DNA from: Desulfobacula sp.
GTDB taxonomy: Bacteria; Desulfobacterota; Desulfobacteria; Desulfobacterales; Desulfobacteraceae
Length of the DNA stretch: 51,882 nucleotides
Assembly: GCA_028280105.1 (NCBI GenBank)
Contig: JANQML010000373.1
Coordinates: 1 to 51,882 of the forward strand
Reading direction: 5' to 3'
Position 1 is the first letter of the stretch; every line of letters begins with the position of its first letter. Shown one piece after another: positions 28,721 to 38,623 of the stretch. A program made the position numbers and the translations under genes. The notes under the pieces were generated by a model, which worked only from the letters and a program-made list of their open reading frames with translations, made no database searches and had not been told where the DNA came from.

Positions 28721-31700
28721 TCATTTTAATGGCTTAATATAGACGGCGTAATAAGTTACCGGAACCACTAGGAGGGTAAAAAACGTGGAGGCGAGCAGAC
28801 CAAAGATCAATGACCAGGCAAGTCCTGAAAAAACCGGATCAAATAGAATGGGAAACGCTCCGAATGCCGTGGTCAGCGCGGTCAATAGAATCGGGCGCAT
28901 CCTGACAATCCCGGAATGTAGGACAGCCTGTTTAAGCGGTTCTCCTTTTTTAAGCGCATCCTGAATAAATTCGATCAGTACCATTGAATTTCGAATCACG
29001 ATACCACCCAGTGCAATCATACCAATCATACCCGTGGCTGTGAAGAAAACCGGATCACTGAATCCGCCCACATCCCGGGTAAAGAGGTTTAAAATAAAAA
29101 ATCCAGGCATGATACCGATGACGGTCAGTGGAATGGCCGTCATGATCAATACCGGTAACAGGTAAGATCCGGTATTCACCACCAGGATAAAATAGATACC
29201 GATAAGTGCGGCGGCAAAAGCAAGGCCCATATCCCTGAAGACCCGCAGGGTGATTTTCCATTCCCCTTCCCCTGCCCATTGTACTCGCAGACCTTTGGGG
29301 ACCGGATCGGCCCTTAAGGCTTTCATCATGTCCAGAACAGCCTCTCCCGGTGCCCTTCCCGCCATTTCAGCCGTCACATAGACAACAGACTCCAGGTTTT
29401 TGTGATAAATAGGGGTATCGTTATGCGTTTCAACCAGGCGTACCAGCTCCGCCAGGGGGATGAGGGTTCCGGCAGACGAACGGACCGGTATCTGGGAGAC
29501 GGAAATGATATCGGACCGTTTGTCCCTGGGTAGAATTATTTTGATCCACAACGGGTTCCGCTCATGATCCAGGTGAAGGGTGGCCGGTGTGATGCCGTTG
29601 ACCGAGCTTTTCAATGCATCCACAATTGTTTTTGTATCAATACCGTGAAGCGCCGCCTTTTCCCTGTCAACAACAATATCGAACCGGTTGCTTTTCATTT
29701 CGGTCATAATCCGGATATCCCTGACAAAGGGTTCTTTTTCCATGATGGCCTTAACATGTTCTGCGCCTTGGAGCAACTGCGGATAAACAATATCGTAATC
29801 TCCGTAAATTTCAGCCACTATCGTAGACAGGACCGGTGGGCCCGGCGGGACTTCCACCAACTGAATCCGGGCATTATTTTTCCGGGCGATCTCTTCCAGA
29901 TCGGTCCGGAGCCTCAACAGGATGGTATGGCTTTGATGTGTTCGCCGGGACTTATGGGCCAGGTTGATCCGGATATCTGCCAGATGACTGTCCTTCCGGA
30001 TAAAATAATGCCGTACCATGCCGTTGAAATCCATGGGAGAGGCCATCCCGGTGTAAGAGACGGTGTGTGTGACTTCATTGACACGGGCCAGATACGCTTC
30101 AAATTCCCGGACCACCCGATCCGTATATTCCAGTCCGGTGCCTTCAGGCATATCAATGACGATTTGAAACTCGTTTTTATTGTCAAAGGGAAGCAGTTTG
30201 AGCGGAACCAACCGGAATATCACCAGGGCGCAGGAAACGGCCAGAAGGGCAACGATAACAACAAAAAGGGATATCCTGAGGTGTCCGTGATCTAAAAACA
30301 GTGTTAAAAATTTTTTATACCCCCTGGAAAAAAAGCCGTTACCGGAAAGGGTATTGCCCTGATCTTTCTTTGTTTTTCTTAACAGCCGGTAGGATATCCA
30401 GGGCACAACGGTCAGGGCGCAAAGGGTTGAAAAGATAACGGTTAAGGGAACATTAACGGCCATTGGAGCCATATAAGGCCCCATCATGCCGGTGATGAAA
30501 AACAGAGGCAGAAAACAGGCGATGATGGCTATGGTGGACATGATCACCGGCGGCAGAACTTCTCCCACCGCATGAAGGGTGGCTTCAAACGGATCCAGGA
30601 TGTTATTTTTAATATGTCTTTGAATGTTATCCACATTGGTGATGGGATCATCCACCACCAGGCCCAGAGACAGAATCAGGGCAAAAAGGGTGACCCGGTT
30701 GATGGTATATCCGAACAGATAGTTCACGAACAGGGCCAGGGAAAAGGAGACAGGCACGGCAAGGGCCACGACACAGGCTTCACGCCATCCCATGGAGAGA
30801 GCGATTAAAAGGACGACACAGGAAACGGCAAACCCGAGAGAGCCGAGCAGTTCATTGACCTTTTCCCGGGCTGTTTTTCCGTAATTCCGGGTTTCAATAA
30901 TCTGTATTCCGTCCGGTATCACCGTTTGTTCAAGTTTTTTAACTTCATTTAAGATATCTTTGGCCACTGTAACGGCATTGGTTCCCTTTTTTTTGGAGAA
31001 TGCCAGGGTAACGCAGGGAAAAGCGGTCTGTTCCCAAGCCGACGGATGATCCTTGATATATTGGTTTGAAAAATTGATCCGGGTGTAGGTGTCAGCCTCT
31101 GCCGGTCCGTCAATCACCGATGCCACATCCTCCAGATAGACCGGTTTGGCCTGACGACCTGAGATGACAAGGCCTTTCACCTGATCAACTGTTTTTAAAA
31201 AGGAAGAACTGGTAATGGTAATCCGGGTATTTTTTTTATGGATCGATCCGATCCGTGCGGAGACATCTGCATTTTCCAAAGCCGTCTGAATATCCTGGAT
31301 GGATACTTTGAACCCTTTCATACGCGACGGATCAAGTTCCACCCGAATCTCACGCTTCCGGCCGCCGTAAATTTCTGATCTTGAAATATTTTCAAGCCCT
31401 GACAGACGGGCCACCATCTCCTCACCCACCCGGCTCAATTCATGGTCGCTGTACCGGTCCGAATAAAGGGCAAGGGTAAGGATGGGAACATCGTCGATTT
31501 CAACCGGCTTAATCAGCCAGTCGGTGACAATACGCGGTACCCGGTCCAGGTTCATCTGCAACTTATTGTGCAGCTTGATCAATGAGTTTTCTCGTTCTTC
31601 ACCCACATGAAACCGGACGGTTACAATGGCTCTTTCCATATACGAGACAGAGTAGACATATTCCACACCGTCGATTTCCCACAACAGCCTTTCAAGAGGA

Positions 31701-31918
31701 GTTGCCACCAGGGCTTCGACCTCCCCGGAACTGGCTCCGGGGGCCTGAACATGGATATCTGCCATGGGAACCACAATTTGCGGTTCCTCCTCTTTCGGGG
31801 TCATGTAGATACTGAAAAGCCCCAGGCAGAATGCGGCTAGAATCATGATGACCGACAGCCGTGAACTCAGGAAGGGTTTTACGATGCGGCCAACCAAAGA
31901 TGTCTGGGATCCGGTCAT
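28721..31918 (-). CDS. RND efflux transporter, third system
   Basis: 1065 residues, full-length RND fold, starting with a short soluble lead and then LSSRLSVIMILAAFCLGLFSIYMTP. The periplasmic loop has KEEEPQIVVPMADIHVQAPG. The helix-4 pair is Asp423-Asp424 (LVVDDPITNVDNIQ), and in helix 10 the Lys of AcrB is replaced by Arg (GGIVIRNSMVLIEF), a conservative change that keeps the charge. The adaptor gene lies 6 bp upstream on the same strand, giving a two-gene operon without an outer membrane factor. The deep-branching KEEEPQI subfamily is common in sulfate- and iron-reducing bacteria; its substrates are not known to me. Confidence 0.92.
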   Translation of the reverse strand: MTGSQTSLVGRIVKPFLSSRLSVIMILAAFCLGLFSIYMTPKEEEPQIVVPMADIHVQAPGASSGEVEALVATPLERLLWEIDGVEYVYSVSYMERAIVTVRFHVGEERENSLIKLHNKLQMNLDRVPRIVTDWLIKPVEIDDVPILTLALYSDRYSDHELSRVGEEMVARLSGLENISRSEIYGGRKREIRVELDPSRMKGFKVSIQDIQTALENADVSARIGSIHKKNTRITITSSSFLKTVDQVKGLVISGRQAKPVYLEDVASVIDGPAEADTYTRINFSNQYIKDHPSAWEQTAFPCVTLAFSKKKGTNAVTVAKDILNEVKKLEQTVIPDGIQIIETRNYGKTAREKVNELLGSLGFAVSCVVLLIALSMGWREACVVALAVPVSFSLALFVNYLFGYTINRVTLFALILSLGLVVDDPITNVDNIQRHIKNNILDPFEATLHAVGEVLPPVIMSTIAIIACFLPLFFITGMMGPYMAPMAVNVPLTVIFSTLCALTVVPWISYRLLRKTKKDQGNTLSGNGFFSRGYKKFLTLFLDHGHLRISLFVVIVALLAVSCALVIFRLVPLKLLPFDNKNEFQIVIDMPEGTGLEYTDRVVREFEAYLARVNEVTHTVSYTGMASPMDFNGMVRHYFIRKDSHLADIRINLAHKSRRTHQSHTILLRLRTDLEEIARKNNARIQLVEVPPGPPVLSTIVAEIYGDYDIVYPQLLQGAEHVKAIMEKEPFVRDIRIMTEMKSNRFDIVVDREKAALHGIDTKTIVDALKSSVNGITPATLHLDHERNPLWIKIILPRDKRSDIISVSQIPVRSSAGTLIPLAELVRLVETHNDTPIYHKNLESVVYVTAEMAGRAPGEAVLDMMKALRADPVPKGLRVQWAGEGEWKITLRVFRDMGLAFAAALIGIYFILVVNTGSYLLPVLIMTAIPLTVIGIMPGFFILNLFTRDVGGFSDPVFFTATGMIGMIALGGIVIRNSMVLIEFIQDALKKGEPLKQAVLHSGIVRMRPILLTALTTAFGAFPILFDPVFSGLAWSLIFGLLASTFFTLLVVPVTYYAVYIKPLK

Positions 31919-31924
31919 GACCGA

Positions 31925-33049
31925 TCAATATCCTATGGTATCGTTTCCGGATAGACCGGACAAGACTTCGATCTTCTCATCAAAGATCTTCCCGGTTTTT
32001 ATATAAACGAAACGCCATTGATCTCCGTCTTTAACGTTTACCATCTCAAGCTGTCCCACCCGGGTAATTGCCTGTTTGGGGATTAAAAGCGTCTGTTCGG
32101 GTTGAACCGGTATAATCAGTCGGCCGAACATTCCCGGGTAGATGCCCGCTGTAACCGGCAGTGATGCTTTTACCAGGAATGTCCGGGTGTCCGGGTCGGC
32201 ATAGGGGAGGATCTCCTCTATGACAGAGGGAAAGGTTTTATTCAGGGTTTCTATTTTGACCTGGTACGCTTCTCCTTTGGAGATCCGGTGAATCAGCCCT
32301 TCCCTCACATTGGCCTCAAGCCTTAACGCACCGCTGGTCTGTATAATTAAAAGCGGTTTTCCCGGAACCGCCAGGTCTCCCGGGTCAATCATTCTCCGGG
32401 CCACCACGCCGTCGGCCGGGGAGGTGATATCTGCAAAACCCAATGAGATACGCGCCTCTTTGACCACCTCTTCAGCACGGCGGACAGCGGCCATGGCAGC
32501 CTGTTTTGCCTGACCGGATTTCTCAAGCCTGGCCCTGGACTGGCGATATGCGGATTGATCCCGTTCCAGCTGCTGGGAGGAGACGATACCGGAATCAAAC
32601 AATTGTTTTGTCCGGTTAAAATCGGATTGCGCCTGATCCAGGCCGGCCTTTGATTCATCCACGGATTTTTCAGACTGGGTCAATTGTTTTCTGGCAATGC
32701 TCAACCCTTCCTCCGCCTGCTTGAGCCGGGTTTTAAGCCGCCGGTCATCCAGCTTGACAAGGATCTCTCCCTTTTTTACGGCCGCCCCGGGCACGCAGAG
32801 AACCTGGCGCACTGTCGCACTGGTCTGGGATTCGATAACCGATTCGGTCAACGGCCGGATCGTACCCACGGCCTCATGGGTGAGCAAAATGGTCCGGGTT
32901 TCCACAGGAGCTGTCCGTTCCGGTTTATCTTCCCTGACCGATTCAACAGCCCGTTTTGAGAATCCCGGTTCCACCCGGTTGGAATCACAGCTGAAAAAAA
33001 TGAAAAAAAAGACGGATAATAGTAGAAATTTTTTCATGGAACGGCTCAT
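31925..33049 (-). CDS. RND efflux adaptor lipoprotein, third system
   Basis: About 374 residues from ATG 33049, or 370 from ATG 33037; a longer frame to 33130 would precede the signal peptide. The signal peptide MKKFLLLSVFFFIFFSC ends in a Cys consistent with a lipobox, so the protein is probably a lipoprotein. Biotinyl-lipoyl halves are at VRQVLCVPGAAVKKGEILVKLD and ITSPADGVVARRMIDPGDLAVPG. A long coiled-coil hairpin lies between them (LKTRLKQAEEGLSIARKQL through EEVVKEARISL), longer than in the two adaptors at 15030 and 19354. The barrel has AGIYPGMFGRLIIPV. It pairs with the RND gene 6 bp downstream. Confidence 0.9.
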   Translation of the reverse strand: MSRSMKKFLLLSVFFFIFFSCDSNRVEPGFSKRAVESVREDKPERTAPVETRTILLTHEAVGTIRPLTESVIESQTSATVRQVLCVPGAAVKKGEILVKLDDRRLKTRLKQAEEGLSIARKQLTQSEKSVDESKAGLDQAQSDFNRTKQLFDSGIVSSQQLERDQSAYRQSRARLEKSGQAKQAAMAAVRRAEEVVKEARISLGFADITSPADGVVARRMIDPGDLAVPGKPLLIIQTSGALRLEANVREGLIHRISKGEAYQVKIETLNKTFPSVIEEILPYADPDTRTFLVKASLPVTAGIYPGMFGRLIIPVQPEQTLLIPKQAITRVGQLEMVNVKDGDQWRFVYIKTGKIFDEKIEVLSGLSGNDTIGY

Positions 33050-33326
33050 TTTTATATAAATGATTGCATCCAGATTAAAGATACAGTGTATCGCAAACAG
33101 GCGGCGCGTCAACCCACTCTGTGGTATCACCCGGTATTTATCTCATCCATCAGATGAATAAAACCCATCGCAAAAAACGTGGATGTTTCAACTTCAAGGT
33201 GCCAAAGCTGCGGCTGCAGCCGTTTGCTGAAAAGCCTTGGGAACCAAGAAAATGGAACCGTCACGCCGTTCCCGAAGGGCACAAAAACAGAGGGAAAAAG
33301 GTGAATTCTTAAAAATCCGTTTGGAT

Positions 33327-36300
33327 CTATTCTGTTTTCCGTATCTGAATTTTTAGTTTGCCATCGGCATCGTCTTTTTCAATCATGGGGTCTTCTACAG
33401 TGGGTTTCAAATCGACGGCAAGGCTCTGTTCCATCAGCCATTCTTTATGAACGGACAGGCCCTGTCCATAACGACCGTCCGCTTCAATGGACAGATGGAT
33501 GGTATCATCATACGACAATTTCAGCTCTTTTCTTAAATCCTGGATATACCGGTTCAGGTTTCTTGCAATGCCTTCGATTTTCAATTCATCCGAAATACTC
33601 AGACAAAGAGAGACAACCAGTTGCTTATCATACCAGAGATTCTCATCGTCACGGATGGACTTAAAACCGATGGTATAATCGGATGCGGAAATTACATAGG
33701 GGTCAACGACAATCTGACCGTCTTCACCAAATTCGACCTCTTCTTTTTGTATCAGATCCAGCACTTTTTTCAGATCTTTTCTCAACACCGGCCCGAGCTT
33801 TTTTGCATCGGGTTGGATCTGTTTTTTAGAAAATGTCTCGGGAGTATCTTCGTACCGCACCTGCTTCACATTTAACTGGCTTTTCAACAGGTCTGTAAAT
33901 TGTTCCAATGTCTGTTGCGCCACACCGGACACACGGATATAGGCCAACGGCTGTCTCAGGTTCACCCGGTTCTTCTCTCTTATTTTCCGGCCCCCTTCGA
34001 TCACCGATCTTATCTTCAGCACATCTTCATTCAGGCCAGGATCGATCCTGTCCTGCACCTCATCAGGCCAGTCCGCCAGATGGACCGAACTGCCGGTCAG
34101 ATGTCTGTATATATATTCCATTGTAAACGGAATAAAAGGGGCACAGATGAGACTCAGCTCAACCAGCACCGTATGGAGTGTATTGAAGGCAGATGCCGCA
34201 TCCGGGTTGATTTCCTGCACCCAGAACCGCTCCCGGTTATTTCGGATATACCACCCTGAAAGCGTTTCAATAAAATACAGGATGGACGAATAACACTTTG
34301 GCAGATCATAGTTTTCAACGGCCCGGCTAACGGTTACCTTCAGATTTTCAAGTTCACTTAAGATATGGCGGTCTTCCGTATTCGTTCCAAACAGAATTGT
34401 TTCAGGCGAATATCCGTTAACCAGGCCGGCATAAGACGAAAAAAAATGAAATGAATTCCACAGCGGGATCAGATACCGCCGCACCGCTTCCCGAACCCCT
34501 GTTTCCGAAAACCGGATATCCATTCCCTTTACCACAGCCGACGAAAGCAGGTAAATCCTGAGTGCATCGCTGCCGTGTGTATCGATCACCTTCATGGGAT
34601 CTGGAAAGTTCTTCAGGCTTTTCGACATCTTTCTGCCGTCATCCGCCAGAATGACGCCGTGACAGATGGCGTTTTCAAACGGATGCTTGCCCATGATCGC
34701 CGCAGACTCAACCATTAGGGTGTAAAACCACCCCCTTGTCTGGGCGACATACTCCACAATAAATGAGGCCGGGAATGTGCTCTCAAACATCTTCTTGTTT
34801 TCAAATGGAAAATGGACCTGGGCATAGGGCATGGCCCCGGATTCAAACCAGCAGTCAAGCACTTCGGGTACACGGGCGAACTGCCCGGTACATCCCTTTT
34901 GAGTGCAGGGGAAAAAGATGGTGTCACATTCCGGCCGGTGAAGGTTGGTAACGGACCGGCCGGACCGGTTTTCCAGATCCTTGATCGACTCCGGCACATA
35001 TTGGGCGTTGCATTGATCACATTTCCATACGGGAATCGGGCTTCCCCAAAACCGGTTCCGGCTGATGGCCCAGTCCCTGGCCCCCTCCAGCCACTGACCG
35101 AACCGCCCCGCCTTAATATGGCCGGGAATCCAGTTGATCCGCTGGTTGGCCTTTACCATCTTTTCTTTAAAATCAGTTACCTTGACATACCAGCTGCTGA
35201 TGGTCCGGTAGATAAGCGGGCTGTCACACCGCCAGCAATGGGGGTAGTTGTGCCGGTAATTTTCCCTTAAAAATAATTTTCCCCTTTTTTTAAGGTCGGC
35301 AATGATGGCTTTGTTTGACTCAAACACATCCATTCCATTTAGAAAACCGGCGGATTCGTTAAACCGGCCATCCAGATCCACCGGATTAAAACTCTGGATG
35401 TTGCTTTTTTTGCAGATATTAAAATCATCCTCTCCAAACGCCGGAGCAATATGTACAATGCCGGTACCGGTCTTGGTATCGATAAAATCACCCTCAAGAA
35501 TTTTGTACGCATTCGGATGGTGGGCAAAATCGAATAACGGGGTGTACTCCTTTCCGATCAGACGGTTTCCTTTAAATTGCTCTAAAACGGTATGATCTGA
35601 AAACTGCCGGGCATAGGCATCCAGCCGGTCTTTTGCCAGGATGACCTTGCCCTGTTTTTTTAATTCAACCAGGCAATACTCAATCTCCGGATGAACGGCC
35701 AGCGCCAGATTTGACGGCAGGGTCCATGGTGTGGTTGTCCATGCCAGATAAGAGATATCCCCATCTGCTTTATCCGAAAAGGCCACGGTGACCGAAGGGT
35801 CATCCTTGATCCGGTAGGAATCGTCAAGCCCGGTTTCAAAATTGGACAGGGGGGTCTGGCACCGGTTACAATAGGCAACGACTTTTAAGCTTTCATAGAT
35901 CAGGCCTTTTTGATGCAGTTGCTTGAACACCCACAACACACTTTCCATATAGTCAAGGTCCATGGTCTGGTATTTACGGTCAAAATCCACCCACCGCCCG
36001 ATTCGGTCAATAACGGCACACCAGTCGTCTGCATATTTTAAAACAATATCACTGCATTCTCTGTTAAACCTGTCAATGCCGAAGGCTTCAATGGCCGCCT
36101 TGCCGCTGATGTTCAGTTTTTTTTCAATTTCATACTCAATGGGCAGGCCATGGCAGTCCCACCCCCACCGCCGGTCCACAAACCGGCCTTTCATTGTAAA
36201 ATACCGGGGAATGGTATCTTTGATATAAGAGGTGAGGATATGCCCGTAATGCGGCATGCCGGTTGCAAACGGCGGGCCGTCATAAAAGATATAGGGGTCT

Positions 36301-36410
36301 TTACTCCGGTTTTTATCAAGGGATTTTTGAAAAGTATCCCCGCGTTTCCAATACGCCAGGATCTCGTTTTCCACCTCGGGAAAATTTACGGATGATGGGA
36401 CTGGTTTCAT
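33327..36410 (-). CDS. ileS: Isoleucyl-tRNA synthetase, eukaryote-like (type 2)
   Basis: 1027-residue class I synthetase that charges tRNA-Ile. The HIGH motif appears as HYGH at 54-57 (GMPHYGHILTSYIKD), and KMSKS is exact at 594-598 (DDGRKMSKSLKNFPDP). The editing domain lies between (WTTTPWTLPSNLALAVHPE near 225). The C-terminal anticodon-binding and tail regions lack the zinc-finger Cys cluster of type 1 enzymes. Length and N-terminus (VNFPEVENEILAYWKRGDTFQKS) fit the type 2 branch, whose members are often naturally insensitive to mupirocin. The ATG has AAGGAG upstream. A full T-box leader (36449-36725) precedes it, so expression should follow uncharged tRNA-Ile. It lies alone on the minus strand. 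Confidence 0.97.
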   Translation of the reverse strand: MKPVPSSVNFPEVENEILAYWKRGDTFQKSLDKNRSKDPYIFYDGPPFATGMPHYGHILTSYIKDTIPRYFTMKGRFVDRRWGWDCHGLPIEYEIEKKLNISGKAAIEAFGIDRFNRECSDIVLKYADDWCAVIDRIGRWVDFDRKYQTMDLDYMESVLWVFKQLHQKGLIYESLKVVAYCNRCQTPLSNFETGLDDSYRIKDDPSVTVAFSDKADGDISYLAWTTTPWTLPSNLALAVHPEIEYCLVELKKQGKVILAKDRLDAYARQFSDHTVLEQFKGNRLIGKEYTPLFDFAHHPNAYKILEGDFIDTKTGTGIVHIAPAFGEDDFNICKKSNIQSFNPVDLDGRFNESAGFLNGMDVFESNKAIIADLKKRGKLFLRENYRHNYPHCWRCDSPLIYRTISSWYVKVTDFKEKMVKANQRINWIPGHIKAGRFGQWLEGARDWAISRNRFWGSPIPVWKCDQCNAQYVPESIKDLENRSGRSVTNLHRPECDTIFFPCTQKGCTGQFARVPEVLDCWFESGAMPYAQVHFPFENKKMFESTFPASFIVEYVAQTRGWFYTLMVESAAIMGKHPFENAICHGVILADDGRKMSKSLKNFPDPMKVIDTHGSDALRIYLLSSAVVKGMDIRFSETGVREAVRRYLIPLWNSFHFFSSYAGLVNGYSPETILFGTNTEDRHILSELENLKVTVSRAVENYDLPKCYSSILYFIETLSGWYIRNNRERFWVQEINPDAASAFNTLHTVLVELSLICAPFIPFTMEYIYRHLTGSSVHLADWPDEVQDRIDPGLNEDVLKIRSVIEGGRKIREKNRVNLRQPLAYIRVSGVAQQTLEQFTDLLKSQLNVKQVRYEDTPETFSKKQIQPDAKKLGPVLRKDLKKVLDLIQKEEVEFGEDGQIVVDPYVISASDYTIGFKSIRDDENLWYDKQLVVSLCLSISDELKIEGIARNLNRYIQDLRKELKLSYDDTIHLSIEADGRYGQGLSVHKEWLMEQSLAVDLKPTVEDPMIEKDDADGKLKIQIRKTE

Positions 36411-36448
36411 GGTTTCTGCTCCTTTTTATCTGTGTGAATAAAGGGCAG

Positions 36449-36725
36449 AAAAAAACCTTTGGCTCTCCGCCCTGTTTTCATAGACATAAGGACGAAAAAC
36501 AAAAGGTTCTCCGCGGTACCACCTTATTTCAGCAAGAGATCATGCTGCACTCGTTACCGTTAACGCCGGTAATCCGGCCGGACTTATTTGCCGGGAATGA
36601 ATCCCGGTGTTCAACCCGGCAGCTCGGGAGTGATTTTCAAACAGACTTGTGCCAGCCGCCTTTCAGCCGATGAACGGCATTCTCTTATCGCACAGTCCCT
36701 GTTTTACTCTTCTCCGTCATCGCCT
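36449..36725 (-). promoter_or_regulatory. T-box riboswitch (tRNA-Ile responsive) upstream of ileS
   Basis: On the minus strand all landmarks appear in order. Stem I starts near 36725 with GATGACGGAGAAGAGTA and the distal AGAGA element. The specifier loop reads AAATCACTCCCGAGC, with ATC (Ile) in the specifier position. The T-box itself is AAGGTGGTACCGCGG (36525-36511), whose TGGT bulge fits the A discriminator base and CCA end of tRNA-Ile. A terminator follows: AACCTTT pairs with AAAGGTT before a run of seven T residues (36455-36449). Uncharged tRNA-Ile should stabilise the antiterminator and allow ileS transcription. T-boxes are mainly known from Firmicutes and Actinobacteria. Confidence 0.92.
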
Positions 36726-36736
36726 TTAGCGGGAAT

Positions 36737-36763
36737 GATGTAGAATACGGGGGGAAAAGTCAA
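36737..36763 (-). promoter_or_regulatory. Candidate sigma-70 promoter of the ileS leader
   Basis: TTGACT (36763-36758) as -35 and TACATC (36742-36737) as -10 with a 15-nt spacer, just before the predicted start of T-box stem I. Spacing is short and the -10 imperfect, but the position is right. Confidence 0.45.
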
Positions 36764-36841
36764 TGTTTTTTTCATTATCGCGCTCAACGGACATGCAAAC
36801 GCATTTGAGTCTTTCTCGAATTGGAAGAAATCCGTTGTTTG

Positions 36842-36873
36842 TGATCAGCCCCTGAATCTAAAGGGGCTGATCA
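36842..36873. terminator. Bidirectional hairpin between mttB and the ileS leader
   Basis: TGATCAGCCCCT (36842-36853) and AGGGGCTGATCA (36862-36873) form a perfect 12-bp stem with an 8-nt loop. It lies about 80 bp past the mttB stop. No T-run follows on either strand, so it may be a 3' processing or stabilising hairpin rather than a strong intrinsic terminator. Confidence 0.55.
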
Positions 36874-36955
36874 ATGTTGGATATTGGATCGGTATATCCG
36901 GATTTGTCAGAAGGCACCTACCTTCATCCCAATCGAACAGGCTCGATCCGTATAC

Positions 36956-38434
36956 TTATCGGTTCATCTCTTCATTTTCTGCGGTTGCATCTTCAACAAT
37001 ACGCCGCATGGCGGATTTTGTCTCCTCCGGCAAGGGCATGGGTTGATGATTGGCCAGAATATCAGCCGCTTTTTCCGCGGCCCGTTCCGCCATATCTTTG
37101 CCCCCCTTCCCCATCCACCGGTCGTAATTCGCCCGTTCGATGATATGGGGTGCCGAAGGCAGGGTGCGCATGTATTTCATGGTGTGAGCCTGCATCAGAT
37201 GATCGCCACCGGGTCCTACCGATTTGATCGTCTCCAATGCCAAGGTCTCGTCATCCACGTGGATACCCTGCATCACCTTTCGAACCATCTTAAAGATGTC
37301 GTTGTCTATCACCAACTGGGTGTAACTGAAAATCAGTCCCGAATCCAACATTCCGGCACCGTAAATCAGGTTCGTCCCCGCATTGGCGGCGCACATGGCG
37401 GTCAGTGTCTTTTCATGACCGGCCTGTGCGTCTGGTAATTTTGCATCAGCCTAGCCACCGGCGGAAAAACTCGGCAGCATATATTTCTGGGCCAGAACCG
37501 GAGCGGCAGCATTGAGCAGCCCGCATTCGGGCGATCCCACAGGTGTGGTGGTCAGCTTGAGATCAAACCCCAGTGAGGAACAGCCGTAAATAACGGGCGC
37601 CCCCTTGCAGGTCAGCTGATGAAGGACAATAGCCCCCAGGATCTCACAGTTGTGGGTGACAAGAGAGCCGGCCAGGGTAATGGGACCGGATGCCCCTGCC
37701 ATGACCATGGAGATCAGGTTGCAGGGAACGCCTGCCCGGGCACAGGTCATTACACCGGTGCAGCAGTTGACGTCAAGGGTCAACGGGCTTGTCGGCGAGC
37801 AGTTGATGGTCAGTATCGGCCGTTCTCTTAAGGCTGCTTCACCGCCCGCAATGGCCTGGGCCATCTTAATGATCTTATCGGCCCTCCACCCGTTTCCAGG
37901 ACCGTAAACCGTATGTTTGGCCGTATTGGCAAATACGGTTTCCGCCTCCCAGATGGGCGCCACGTTATCCGGGGCATCCCCGGCGGTTAATGAGCGTTCG
38001 CAGACATCCACTTCCTCCATGGCGTCGGTGAGAAGAGCGGCTTTGCCCACATCTTCGCAAACAGACGGTTTTACCGTACCGTCTGTATCCATTATGTTGA
38101 CACCCTGGCCAAAGGTGCAAAAGTGAACCCGCTTCCCCCCCAGGTAGACATCGTGTTTGGGATCGCGTCCGTATTGAACAATATTCGGCGGTGCCGAACG
38201 GATGCAGTCCTCCACAAGATAGGAAGGAAATTTTACAATTCTTGTTTTTCGGTCAACGGTTGCTCCGCCCCCCTCTAGTATATCCATCGCTTCATCATCA
38301 CCGACATAGAGTCCGGTGGTCCAAAGGATCTCAAGGGTGGCCAGATGAATCCTTTCAAACTCATCATCTCCGAACACAGAGAAACCAAACCCGCCGGTCG
38401 CCACCGTGTCTGAGAAAATTGTTCTTGATTCCAT
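36956..38434 (-). CDS. mttB: Trimethylamine-type methyltransferase MttB with an in-frame amber codon read as pyrrolysine
   Basis: A 492-residue product results if the TAG at 37453-37451 is read as pyrrolysine (residue 328 from ATG 38434). The frame continues unbroken on both sides: LPSFSAGG before, ADAKLPDAQAGHEKTL after, to a TAA at 36958-36956. Length and site fit methanogen MttB (about 495 residues, Pyl near 334). ATG 38434 has AAGG 8 nt upstream; GTG 38443 would add three residues. The enzyme would transfer a methyl group from trimethylamine or a similar amine to a corrinoid protein, probably the MttC-like product at 50262. It follows a second MttB-family gene by about 190 bp. The pyl genes must lie elsewhere. 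Confidence 0.88.
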
Positions 38435-38573
38435 AGTTTTCACCTTAAATTAATTTTATCATTCATATTTACCTTTTTTTGCAGAAAGAATCTGCCGAAT
38501 GCCGTCTTAGCGTTAGCCTCCCCCCTTTCTATTGTTCTCTAAATATTGTCATTTTTCATTAACCCATATCAGG

Positions 38574-38603
38574 TTTTAAACGGTTTGATTTTAAACGGTT
38601 TGA
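38574..38603. repeat. Two tandem copies of a 15-nt unit between the two methyltransferase genes
   Basis: TTTTAAACGGTTTGA occurs at 38574-38588 and again at 38589-38603 without a gap. A degenerate third copy (TTTAAAGGCTTTGA) follows at 38623-38636, across the stop of the upstream gene. It could be replication slippage, or binding sites or RNA elements in the intercistronic region. Confidence 0.55.
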
Positions 38604-38623
38604 ATTTTGGAAACCCGGCCGGT

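Noticed and set aside
33121..33312. Plus-strand frame of about 52-63 codons with basic product between the third adaptor and ileS
   Set aside because: No ribosome binding site, no recognisable family, and the minus strand is equally open in short stretches; too weak to call.
36263..36673. Plus-strand frame across the ileS leader
   Set aside because: It covers the T-box riboswitch and the ileS start in antisense.
36956..38434. Reading mttB as a pseudogene or as two separate genes because of the internal TAG
   Set aside because: Frame and conservation continue across the TAG at the position known for pyrrolysine in this family, and an MttC-like corrinoid gene is nearby.
38444..38623. Sigma-54 promoter directly before mttB
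   Set aside because: The best GG/GC pair is 12 bases apart instead of 10, so mttB is more likely transcribed with the upstream gene.
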